Source of the DNA: Planctomyces sp.
Lineage (GTDB): Bacteria; Planctomycetota; Planctomycetia; Planctomycetales; Planctomycetaceae
Assembly (NCBI GenBank): GCA_005791255.1
Contig: SXXK01000481.1
Span: 1-37,034 of the forward strand
DNA length: 37,034 nucleotides
Direction: 5' to 3'
Position 1 is the stretch's first letter. Each line of letters opens with the position of its first letter. Position numbers and translations under genes: made by a program. Below the pieces are notes generated by a model. The model ran no database searches and was not told the origin of the DNA. It saw nothing but the letters and a program-made list of their open reading frames with translations. Positions 1 through 7,288 of this stretch are shown here, piece after piece.

Positions 1-2
1 GA

Positions 3-278
3 CTGGCCTGCTCAAGCCTCAGTGCAGACCAGAAGCAGCTGTTTCTGGACACCATGAAACGCATGCTGGCGATGTTCCGTGCAGACGACGTCGTGGCCAC
101 CATGCAGACCATTCAGGAACGCGGTCTGGTGGATCAGCTGCATGTTTCCTGGTTTGCCGGTCGCTATGACATCGGCAACGATCGGGTGTGGGACACGTGG
201 CAGATTGAAAGCCCCGAAATGGTCTGGTATTTCCGCGGCCAGCCACACATTCACGCTTACTTCCACTTAAAAAAGTGA
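3..278 (+). CDS. C-terminal fragment of a DUF3500-like protein
   Basis: The reading frame is open from the window edge to the TGA at 276-278, so this is the last 91 residues of a gene that begins upstream. What is visible is a short helical part, then LHVSWFAG, a DIGNDRVWDTW segment, and the ending PEMVWYFRGQPHIHAYFH. The order W-x-G, aromatic residues, P-x-x-x-W and a final H-I-H resembles the end of DUF3500 proteins, which planctomycetes carry in numbers and whose function is not established. I recognise the family only by this layout, so the name is tentative. An internal ATG at 54 is unlikely to be the true start because the frame continues upstream without a stop. The next gene follows on the same strand after 66 bases. 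Confidence 0.45.
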   Translation: MACSSLSADQKQLFLDTMKRMLAMFRADDVVATMQTIQERGLVDQLHVSWFAGRYDIGNDRVWDTWQIESPEMVWYFRGQPHIHAYFHLKK

Positions 279-344
279 ACGGTCACGCCACGCAATCTGT
301 TGTGACCGACTGACATTCTTCCCGACTGCTGAAAGCTTCCCGCC

Positions 345-1466
345 ATGACATCCAGCCGCGCAATCCTGACGTCACTTGCCCTGCTCTGCCTGCTCCCTGC
401 TGCTCCGCCTGCGGTGGTGGCTCAGGACGGCTTTCAGCCGTTGTTCAACGGGCGTGATTTGTCAGGCTGGGTGCTGGTAAATACGCCGCGGGACACCTGG
501 AGCATACGGGAGGGGATGCTGGTGTGCAGCGGCCGGCCGACGGGCGAGCTGCGTACGGAGCGAATGTACCAGAATTTTATTCTTGAGGTTGAGTGGCGGC
601 ACATGGTGCCGGGCGGGAACGCCGGTATTTTTGTGTGGGCAGACGACATCACGTCGAAGGGCGTACCGTTTCATCGCAGCATTGAAGTGCAGGTGCTGGA
701 TCATGGGTATGGACAGGGTAAGGGACACACCACTCACGGGGACATCTTTCCGATTCACGGAGCGACGATGACTCCGGTGAATGGGCGTGGTGGCAGTCGC
801 GCGTTTCCAACCGAGGAGCGAGCGAAGGCGTCTCCTGAGTGGAATCATTATCGGATTGAGTGTCGTGACGGGGCGATCAGTCTGGCGGTGAACGGCAAAG
901 TCGTGACTCGCGGTACGGACGCCAGTCCGCGGAAGGGTTACATCTGCATTGAATCGGAAGGTGGTACGGTGCAGTACCGCAACCTGCGGATTCAGGAACT
1001 GCCGGAGACTCCGGTAGCGGCTGAGCACGTGGCGGTGGCATCGCGAGGTTTTCGCAGTATTTACACGGGATTGAATCTGCGTGGCTGGTTGCCGACGGCT
1101 GCCGGGGCTCAGCACTGGCAGGCGCACGACTGGACGCTCAATTACGACGGTCGCGCAACTGTCGCAGCGGACACTGTGCTGCTCAGTCAGGAAGCGATTG
1201 CCGAGCGAACATTTCTTGTGGATGTACGACCGGGTGACGGCTGTCAGTCGGTGACGGTTGCCGGCCAGCAGTTGTCGCCCGAGCAACTGGGTGGCCGCGA
1301 CTGGGCACGCATCCAGCTGCAGGTGAAGTCCGGTCGTGTGTCGATCGAGGTGAATGGCAAAACGGTGCTGGCGGATGCTGCGGCGACGCAAACCGCGTTT
1401 TCACTGTCAGCGGCCGGTCCTGCTCAGTTTGCAAACATCTACGTTCGCGCCAACTCTGCTCCGTAA
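345..1466 (+). CDS. Exported DUF1080 (3-keto-disaccharide hydrolase-like) protein
   Basis: A 373-residue protein. It starts with a clear signal peptide (Arg near the start, LTSLALLCLLPAAPP core, cleavage near VVAQ). Residues about 30-218 form a DUF1080 domain, the jelly-roll, concanavalin-like fold related to 3-keto-glycoside hydrolases: opening FQPLFNGRDLSGW, then YQNFILEVEWR, PGGNAGIFVWAD, EVQVLDHG, WNHYRIECRDG and a closing YICIESEGGTVQYRNLRIQEL. Family members act outside the cytoplasm in sugar breakdown, but many have no tested activity. Residues about 235-370 repeat the theme weakly (FRSIYTGLNLRGW, then a beta-rich region), so the protein probably holds a second, degenerate copy. It shares strand and spacing with the VOC and GNAT genes that follow, but no common pathway is evident. 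Confidence 0.88.
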   Translation: MTSSRAILTSLALLCLLPAAPPAVVAQDGFQPLFNGRDLSGWVLVNTPRDTWSIREGMLVCSGRPTGELRTERMYQNFILEVEWRHMVPGGNAGIFVWADDITSKGVPFHRSIEVQVLDHGYGQGKGHTTHGDIFPIHGATMTPVNGRGGSRAFPTEERAKASPEWNHYRIECRDGAISLAVNGKVVTRGTDASPRKGYICIESEGGTVQYRNLRIQELPETPVAAEHVAVASRGFRSIYTGLNLRGWLPTAAGAQHWQAHDWTLNYDGRATVAADTVLLSQEAIAERTFLVDVRPGDGCQSVTVAGQQLSPEQLGGRDWARIQLQVKSGRVSIEVNGKTVLADAAATQTAFSLSAAGPAQFANIYVRANSAP

Positions 1467-1518
1467 TTTCCGCGGGTTGTCTTCCCGGAAGTTCGACTCC
1501 CAGCACAGGAACCCGTCA

Positions 1519-1926
1519 ATGCCGGCCTCTGTCGTCACAGTACTGCGGCTTGATCACGTCACATTCGTTGTCAGGGATCTTGCCAGCAGTCGCCGCTTTT
1601 ACGTGGATGTGCTCGGCATGCAGGAAGTGCCGCGACCAGCCTTCAGTTTCGCCGGCTGCTGGTTTCAGGCCGGCGCCACACTGATCCATCTGATCCTGGA
1701 ACATGATCTCAGTGGCCCGGCCGGCTTCCCGGTCGAAGTTCTGCAGCGCAGCACTCGAAACCACCACGTCGCGTTTGCCGTGCCTGATGCGCGAACCGCA
1801 GCGGCTCAGTTGAAGGCCGCAGGCGTTCCACTGATGGACGACGCCAAACTCAGACCTGATGGTGCCGTGCAGGTGTTTCTGCTCGATCCCGACAACCACG
1901 TCATCGAACTGTGCTCAGGACCCTGA
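1519..1926 (+). CDS. VOC-superfamily (glyoxalase/dioxygenase fold) protein
   Basis: A 135-residue single VOC protein. It shows the paired beta-alpha-beta-beta-beta modules: LDHVTFVVRDLASSRRFYVD, a middle HHVAFAVPDARTAAAQL, and the ending VFLLDPDNHVIEL. The expected metal ligands are present: His in LDHVTF, His in HHVAF and Glu in HVIEL. Members include glyoxalase I, fosfomycin-resistance and extradiol dioxygenase types; the substrate cannot be read from sequence. The ATG at 1519 is chosen because the frame opens much earlier only by overlapping the DUF1080 gene, and the domain begins right after this ATG. The GNAT gene starts two bases after this stop, so the two are very likely co-transcribed. 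Confidence 0.85.
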   Translation: MPASVVTVLRLDHVTFVVRDLASSRRFYVDVLGMQEVPRPAFSFAGCWFQAGATLIHLILEHDLSGPAGFPVEVLQRSTRNHHVAFAVPDARTAAAQLKAAGVPLMDDAKLRPDGAVQVFLLDPDNHVIELCSGP

Positions 1927-1928
1927 CC

Positions 1929-2396
1929 ATGGAATTCAGATTCCGAACGGCTGATTTCAGCGACGCCGCAATCCTCGCCGAGTTCAACTGCCGACTCGCG
2001 TGGGAAACTGAACAGCGACAGCTCGATCGGGACCTGGTGCTGGCCGGAGTGCAGGGAGGTCTGCAGCGGTACCCTGAAGTCCGCTACTTCGTTGCCGAAA
2101 CTGACGAACTGGTCATCGGCCAACTGATGCTGACTCGCGAATGGAGCGACTGGCGGAATGGCTGGATGATCTGGCTGCAGAGCGTCTATGTGCAGTCAGA
2201 CTGCCGCCGCCGGAAGGTCTTCCAGCGGCTGCTGCAATTCGCAACGGCAGTGGTGCAGCAGGAAGACAATCCGGTGTGTCTGCGACTGTACGTGGAACAC
2301 AGCAATGCGGCGGCGCAGGAGTGCTACCGAAACCTGGGTTTCCGGGATGCCGGCTATCTGGTGATGGAGCAGCCTTTGAGGCCAGCAGCCCACTGA
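1929..2396 (+). CDS. GNAT-family N-acetyltransferase
   Basis: A 155-residue protein with the GNAT layout: MEFRFRTADFSDAAILAEF (beta1-alpha1), YFVAETDELVIGQLML (motif D), WLQSVYVQSDCRRRKVFQRL (motif A, with QSDCRRRKV standing where the acetyl-CoA loop Q/RxxGxG/A is expected), and LYVEHSNAAAQECYRNLGF (motif B). The pyrophosphate loop is unusual: arginines and lysine replace the normal glycines, so CoA binding may be altered. I start at the ATG at 1929, two bases after the VOC stop; a GTG at 1911 would add six residues and overlap that gene. The stop codon directly abuts that of the convergent zinc-ribbon gene, both lying within one TGATCA. Confidence 0.85.
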   Translation: MEFRFRTADFSDAAILAEFNCRLAWETEQRQLDRDLVLAGVQGGLQRYPEVRYFVAETDELVIGQLMLTREWSDWRNGWMIWLQSVYVQSDCRRRKVFQRLLQFATAVVQQEDNPVCLRLYVEHSNAAAQECYRNLGFRDAGYLVMEQPLRPAAH

Positions 2397-4088
2397 TCAC
2401 TCGGCCGCTGGCTTTTCAGCAGCTTTCTTCAGACGGAACAACTTCTCTTCACCCATTTTGCCGCTGCACTTTGGGCATTTCGCTTTGGCGATCCCGCTGC
2501 CATTGGCACCACCCAGTTTGTTCTTCTTCCGCCCTTCTTCGCTGACCACGGCTCCACAGGCCGTGCAGCGAAACCCGGACAGTTCCAGCTCAAATCCGGA
2601 ATCCTGCTGGTAATACACCACGTTCCTGATGCATTCCACCTTCGATTGATTCACGAAGCAGCTGTGGGTATCGGATTTTTCAGCCTCCGGAACACCATTT
2701 TCAGCTGTCGGCAGTTCGAGCGAAAACAGTTCCTTCAATCGGGCTGCCAGAATCCGCCAGCCGGAGATCGTAAAGGAGCAGTAAGCCTGCTGCCCCTGCT
2801 CGCGGGCAATCGGCAGAAAGACGGCGATGCGGCCTTCTCCGAAAATCGGAACGCCCGCAAACATGGATTCCTGAACCTTCACGATCGGCTGCACAAGCTT
2901 CAGCGAGCGAATGTCATCGACACCGATGCTGCGGACGTCACAGCCGGTCAGTCCCGCCAGCTGGCCTGTTGCGGCAATCTGGTCCCGCACCTGCCTGCGG
3001 TGAGCCGTCCGGTCCTGCTTCTTGTCCGAAGAGCCAAAGCTGAGCAGGGACTTCTTTTTCTTCTCACCGCTTTCAAAGGCGATGATGTGTACGCCCGTGT
3101 CGGTGATGGCAATGTCCGCTTCCGTGTGCTGTGCCGCAGCACTGCCCGGCTTCAGCACAACGCTGGTCGGCGTCAATACGTGGAACCAGACGTCGTTAAC
3201 CCATGTGACGTCCAGTTTTGGAACTGTGGATTCTTCCTTCTTCTCGGTCACGCGGCGACGGATTTCAGGCACCTGGACAGGTTGCCGACACTGACGGCAA
3301 CGCACCACCTTGCCCGCCATTTCGTCCGTCACTCGCACCCACGCACCGCACTTGCAAGGCAGCAGCATCTGACGCTTCGCACGCTCTGCCTGTCGCTCAT
3401 TGCGGCGACGCCGGTCTTCACGCTGTTCCTGCATGGCAATCGAAAACAGATCATCCGTGCCACCACTGCCAGACTTTGCTGACGCCCCGTCAGCAGACTT
3501 CTCGGCAGCAGCACCGGGCCTGTCGCCAGTTCCGGCAGACTTGTCCGCTGAGGAAGAGTCGGAAACCAGAGCATCAGCAATGACACCCTTGCCGCCGGGA
3601 GTCGTGGACTGAGGACGATCAGGCGATGCGGCAAGGTCGGCGATCGGAGCACTCGCGGAGGTCGCCGGCTGCGCAAAGCCACTGCCCTGAACAGAATCCG
3701 ACAACACGTCGTCGGCCAGAGTAAACCCGTCACTGTCGTCATTTGCCTGGCCAGCACGAGCTGGCAGATAGTCCGTACGCTCCTCCAGAGGAATCATACT
3801 GTAGATGATCTTCTGAGGATTCGTCGTCAGGTCAGCGTAACGGGCGGCAATCTCTTCCTTCATGAATCCGTTGCAGTTCCAGCAACGCACCAGACCCGCA
3901 CGCACCATTTCGCCGCAGTGCGGACACCCCACCCGAACTTCCGTCGTCCCGCGACGAACCTGCGGTGTCGTGGGCTGAACATCACTGCCACGCCGCTGGT
4001 AAAACGTATGCCCACACTGCGGACACTCGTCGGTGTCCGACAGAATCATCGACTGGCAGCCCGGGCAGGTTCGAAACGTCGTTGACAT
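2397..4088 (-). CDS. Multi-zinc-ribbon protein of unknown function
   Basis: A 563-residue cytoplasmic protein without signal peptide. It starts with two zinc ribbons (CPGCQS...CPQCGH, then CPHCGE...CWNCNG), followed by about 130 residues rich in Ser, Ala, Asp and Gly that are probably disordered. A charged EQREDRRRRNERQAERAKR helix leads into a third ribbon (CKCGAWVRV...CRQCRQPV). The middle is a compact alpha/beta domain I do not recognise (about residues 290-470). The last ribbon (CTACGAVV...CPKCSGKM) sits near the C-terminus in a Lys-rich tail. Such architecture is common in planctomycetes and unassigned. The start is the ATG at 4088, immediately before the first ribbon; the frame is open 37 residues further up, but that stretch has no domain character. 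Confidence 0.75.
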   Translation of the reverse strand: MSTTFRTCPGCQSMILSDTDECPQCGHTFYQRRGSDVQPTTPQVRRGTTEVRVGCPHCGEMVRAGLVRCWNCNGFMKEEIAARYADLTTNPQKIIYSMIPLEERTDYLPARAGQANDDSDGFTLADDVLSDSVQGSGFAQPATSASAPIADLAASPDRPQSTTPGGKGVIADALVSDSSSADKSAGTGDRPGAAAEKSADGASAKSGSGGTDDLFSIAMQEQREDRRRRNERQAERAKRQMLLPCKCGAWVRVTDEMAGKVVRCRQCRQPVQVPEIRRRVTEKKEESTVPKLDVTWVNDVWFHVLTPTSVVLKPGSAAAQHTEADIAITDTGVHIIAFESGEKKKKSLLSFGSSDKKQDRTAHRRQVRDQIAATGQLAGLTGCDVRSIGVDDIRSLKLVQPIVKVQESMFAGVPIFGEGRIAVFLPIAREQGQQAYCSFTISGWRILAARLKELFSLELPTAENGVPEAEKSDTHSCFVNQSKVECIRNVVYYQQDSGFELELSGFRCTACGAVVSEEGRKKNKLGGANGSGIAKAKCPKCSGKMGEEKLFRLKKAAEKPAAE

Positions 4089-4454
4089 GTCAATTGCGCC
4101 GCTGCTGCCTCGCCGAATCTGTTCCGGCCCGCAGCAAGCCCTGTTGGTGGATTTCTGGAAACCCCTGCACCGCCAGACACCGACCACCCTGGAGAACACC
4201 GCAGGCGCAGAATTACCCCAGGACGGCCGAAACAGCGCAGTTTCTGATGAACCTACTTACTCCACAGTTTCCGCGTTTGAAAGAACGGAATCCAGTCCGG
4301 CGTTCGCTTTCGTCAAGATTCGCAAGTTTATCTGTTCGCCCGTACACTTCCGCTGCGGAGTCGGCAAGATTTTTTACGGCGTGACCGCCAGATTCCCTGT
4401 CCCGGGCAAAGTCCGGAAATACCTGCTGATCGACACAGCCGAACCGCGTCCGAG
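4089..4454. other. Spacer between HtrA-type gene and zinc-ribbon gene
   Basis: About 366 bases between two minus-strand genes. Overlapping open frames exist on both strands but show no domain, no start-site support and Ser/Arg/Pro-rich composition typical of shadow frames. No convincing terminator or promoter was found; a short GGCG-TGAC-CGCC palindrome near 4379 lacks a T-tract on the strand that would matter. It probably holds the 5' region of the zinc-ribbon gene. Confidence 0.4.
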
Positions 4455-5924
4455 TCATCGGTTGAGGTGCAGCAGGCCTTCCAGCGGACTGCCGCCCTTC
4501 CGGTAGTACTGACACTTCATCCCCGACAATGTGGCGACTCGACCTTCGCCAAGAATGAAACCCAGATTTCCCGAACTGACAGTCTCATAGCCATCCAGGC
4601 CCAGCAGCACATCTCCCTCGCGCAGCAGGCTTGCTCCTACACTGTCGGGCCGCACGCTGGTGATCTTCATCCCGCCATTGTAGCGAACCGGGCCCCGCGC
4701 ACCTGGAAATGACCTGCCTGTCACTTCCAGCCGTTCAGTCTCATTCAGCGGGCGCAGGCGAATCCCCAGCACGGCCCAGGCGCGATCGAGTCCGGCATCG
4801 ACGGCGGGAGTCGGAGCATCGACCACGGCGGGCTCGGACTTTTTCTGGACTGAGGCTGGTCGGGCCGCCACTCGCTGGCCTTCAGGCTTTTCGCGAGGCT
4901 CGACAGCCGCCACATTTGCAGCAGCCGGTGCTGCCGCATCCAGCTGCAGCTGACGAGTCAGTGGGCGTCCGTCCCGCAGTACGACCACATCGACGGACTT
5001 GCCCCGCGCCTCACCCAATAACGCTCGCTCAAGGTCCACGCCGTCCAGCACTGTGATATCGCGGACTTTTGTGATCACATCACCGGCCTGCAGGCCGGCC
5101 ACCTGGGCCGGGCTTTCCGGGGCCACGGAACGCACCACCAGCTTGCACTCGTCCGCCGTCTTCACATCCTCCGCCACCACTCCATGGCTCAGTCCGCTCA
5201 GTTTTTCGGAGCTCAGCAGGCGGGCGATCGTCCTCCGCGCGTCGTCGATCGGGATGGCAAACCCGATCCGTTGTGCTCCTGACCGAATGGCCACATTGAT
5301 GCCAATGACTTCACCATCAAGGTTCAGCAGCGGTCCACCGCTGTTGCCCGGGTTGATGCTGGCATCCGTCTGGATCAGATTCTCGTAGGACTGCACTTCA
5401 TCAACTTCCACATCTCGGTGCAGAGCGCTGATGATCCCGGAAGTGACTGTGTCTTCGTAACCGAAGGCATTGCCCACGGCGTAGACATTTTCGGCCACCA
5501 TCAGATCGCTCGAAGTTCCGATGGGCAGTACCTGCATCGGCTCATCAGGCTCAATTCGAATGATGGCCAGGTCCTGCCGCCGATCGTATGAGATCACCTG
5601 AGCGTCATAGCTGCTGCCATTGAACAGGGTGACTGTGACCAGGTCAACATCCTGAATGACATGATAGTTGGTGACGATGTAGCCACGTTCGTCAAGCACA
5701 ATTCCGGTGCCCATGCCGGTCACTTTGCGTGACCGGGGATTGAAGAAGCGGGCATCCTTTTCCTCGGCTGCCGTCTTTTCCGTGTGGATGTTCACGACTG
5801 CATGCCGCGACTGCTGCACCGCGCGGACGAGGGGCGTCTGGCGACGACCACTTTCTTCAGCCCTGGCACCAGAAAACAATCCAGCAGCCGTCAGTACGAC
5901 AGCCAGAAGCTTTCGCAGCGTCAT
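4455..5924 (-). CDS. HtrA/DegP-type trypsin-like serine protease with two PDZ domains
   Basis: A 489-residue exported protein. Signal peptide TLRKLLAVVLTAAGLFSGA precedes a trypsin-fold domain (about 30-240) with a complete triad: His88 in TNYHVI, Asp118 in RRQDLAII and Ser195 in NPGNSGGP. The first PDZ domain (about 250-335) includes VRSVAPESPAQVAGLQAGDVI. An Ala/Pro-rich linker leads to a second PDZ-like domain (about 385-485; ITSVRPDSVGASLLREGDVLLGL). This is the periplasmic quality-control protease/chaperone layout, although the second PDZ is diverged. I choose the ATG at 5924, with AGGA eight bases upstream and the signal peptide directly following; ATGs at 5933, 5948 and 5984 are in frame too. 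It is transcribed alone, divergent from the TPR gene. Confidence 0.9.
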   Translation of the reverse strand: MTLRKLLAVVLTAAGLFSGARAEESGRRQTPLVRAVQQSRHAVVNIHTEKTAAEEKDARFFNPRSRKVTGMGTGIVLDERGYIVTNYHVIQDVDLVTVTLFNGSSYDAQVISYDRRQDLAIIRIEPDEPMQVLPIGTSSDLMVAENVYAVGNAFGYEDTVTSGIISALHRDVEVDEVQSYENLIQTDASINPGNSGGPLLNLDGEVIGINVAIRSGAQRIGFAIPIDDARRTIARLLSSEKLSGLSHGVVAEDVKTADECKLVVRSVAPESPAQVAGLQAGDVITKVRDITVLDGVDLERALLGEARGKSVDVVVLRDGRPLTRQLQLDAAAPAAANVAAVEPREKPEGQRVAARPASVQKKSEPAVVDAPTPAVDAGLDRAWAVLGIRLRPLNETERLEVTGRSFPGARGPVRYNGGMKITSVRPDSVGASLLREGDVLLGLDGYETVSSGNLGFILGEGRVATLSGMKCQYYRKGGSPLEGLLHLNR

Positions 5925-6085
5925 TCCGGACATCCTGTACCTGCGCATTCCATAATTCGAGCGACATTTCGGAAACGCTCCCACGGCGAGTCGCGCTTCC
6001 GCTGCTCTCGATCGGCGGACCTGGATTTGCCGCTTGAAACATGAAATCTCTCGCCGCGCTGTCTTTCCCTGTTTGACATTGGCAA

Positions 6086-6123
6086 GCCGGGAAAGATCTT
6101 CGGCCTGCTTTTCCGGCTTTTTT
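6086..6123 (+). terminator. Rho-independent terminator-like hairpin in divergent spacer
   Basis: GCCGGGAAAG (6086-6095) pairs with CTTTTCCGGC (6108-6117), ten pairs including one G-U, around a 12-base loop, and is followed at once by six T (6118-6123). The two A before the stem can extend it into the T-run. The T-run lies on the plus strand only, so it would stop plus-strand transcripts, yet no plus-strand gene ends here. Confidence 0.6.
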
Positions 6124-6159
6124 GGAAAACCGAGATTCCTTCCGGGTCCCCCGCAACCG

Positions 6160-6165
6160 TATAAT
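6160..6165 (+). promoter_or_regulatory. Candidate -10 box for the TPR gene
   Basis: TATAAT matches the sigma-70-type -10 consensus exactly, in an otherwise GC-rich spacer, 189 bases before the TPR gene's ATG. The -35 region is poor: TTCCTT at 6136-6141 shares only the first two bases with TTGACA. It lies just after the terminator-like hairpin, which fits insulation of this promoter from upstream transcripts. Confidence 0.35.
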
Positions 6166-6353
6166 CACGCTGACGTCTGGCAGCTGTCGCTGCATGCGCC
6201 ACCCCAGCCACGCCGGCAGTGGCAATCCCTGCCTCCCCGCCGACAACCACGCAGAAATCACCGAATCACTCCCTCCCCACAACGATCCGGTTGAACTCGC
6301 CCGCCGGATTTCCCGGCTTTCCTCAATTTCCCACCCACCTGAAGGGATCGGAA

Positions 6354-7280
6354 ATGAATTCACCAAATCCGTTGGCCGCACAGTTGCAGCAGGCACGCGG
6401 TCTGATTCGCAGCAGGCAGATTCAGCAGGCAATTGATCTGCTGCAGAATCTGCCGGAACTCAGCAAAAACGAAGATGGCCTGCTGCTGCATGGCACCGCC
6501 TGCTTTCGTGCCGGCCAGCTGGAGGCCGCCCGCACGTCCTTCGAAACGCTGACTCGCGATTTCCCTCAGTGCATTGCCGGCTGGGTCAATCTGGGCGCGG
6601 CACTCAATAAACTGGGTGAACACAAAAAGGCCATCGAGATCTTCCGACGGGCAGTACAGAAGGACCGTCGCTGCGCTGACGCATGGTACAACATGGGGAT
6701 CGCCCAGCGGGCACTCAAAATGCAGACCATGGCCATCTCTGCGTGGAAAGAGGCCCTCAAAATCAACCCGGATTTCGCGGATGCCCACCTGCAACTGGCT
6801 CGCACGTACTGGGATATGAAGAATCTGGGACTCGCGCAGAAGTGCCTGCACGACGTTTTGCGACTGCAGCCTGAATCTGCTCGCGCCAAAGCCATGCTGG
6901 CCGAAATTCAGGGTGCTCAGAAAGTCGCCCGCAGCAGCTCGTCACCTTTCGGACGACTGGTCGATCTCGAAGCCCTGCAACAGAAAGCCAGCACCGCCCC
7001 CCGCGTGCTGACTCCGCCCGCTCGCGATGCCGAACGCGAAATGTTGCAGAACCTGACAAAACCCGTCCGCCAGGCCGCTCGTGACCTCGCACCCCTGCTC
7101 GCTGAATCGCTCCAGCAGAAACTGCACAAACTCGAACGCATCATCGTCGACACAGCAAACCGCAGTCACTCCCCCGAAGCCCTCGAGGAACTCGCACAGC
7201 AGACTCAGGAAATCCACGACCTGCTCACCAGCATTTCCTCCGCCGCCAGTCAGGTCCGCAAACACCTCGGGCAGGCCTGA
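6354..7280 (+). CDS. Tetratricopeptide-repeat protein
   Basis: A 308-residue protein without signal peptide or membrane segment. About four TPR units are visible: residues about 41-74 (GLLLHGTACFRAGQLEAAR), 75-108 (GWVNLGAALNKLGEHKKAI), 109-142 (AWYNMGIAQRALKMQTMAI) and 143-176 (AHLQLARTYWDMKNLGLAQ). The C-terminal part (about 225-308) is a Leu/Gln/Glu-rich helical region that may form a coiled coil. TPR proteins act as scaffolds for protein-protein contacts; the partner is unknown. I start at the ATG at 6354, with GGGATCGGA just upstream and the helical domain beginning immediately; an earlier in-frame ATG at 6219 would add 45 residues with no conserved character. It converges with the flavoprotein gene, whose stop is eight bases away. 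Confidence 0.85.
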   Translation: MNSPNPLAAQLQQARGLIRSRQIQQAIDLLQNLPELSKNEDGLLLHGTACFRAGQLEAARTSFETLTRDFPQCIAGWVNLGAALNKLGEHKKAIEIFRRAVQKDRRCADAWYNMGIAQRALKMQTMAISAWKEALKINPDFADAHLQLARTYWDMKNLGLAQKCLHDVLRLQPESARAKAMLAEIQGAQKVARSSSSPFGRLVDLEALQQKASTAPRVLTPPARDAEREMLQNLTKPVRQAARDLAPLLAESLQQKLHKLERIIVDTANRSHSPEALEELAQQTQEIHDLLTSISSAASQVRKHLGQA

Positions 7281-7288
7281 GCCCGCTG

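Larger units (their letters stand above)
5925..6353. other. Divergent spacer between HtrA-type and TPR genes
   Basis: A 429-base gene-free region with both flanking genes reading away from it. It contains a strong plus-strand terminator-like hairpin (6086-6123) and a perfect TATAAT (6160-6165), given separately. A TTGACA lies at 6073-6078 but has no matching -10 at normal spacing. Short open frames here lack any domain signal. Confidence 0.5.

Noticed and set aside
2646-3482. 278-residue plus-strand frame inside the zinc-ribbon gene
   Set aside because: Opposite a gene with clear CxxC ribbons; composition is that of a shadow frame.
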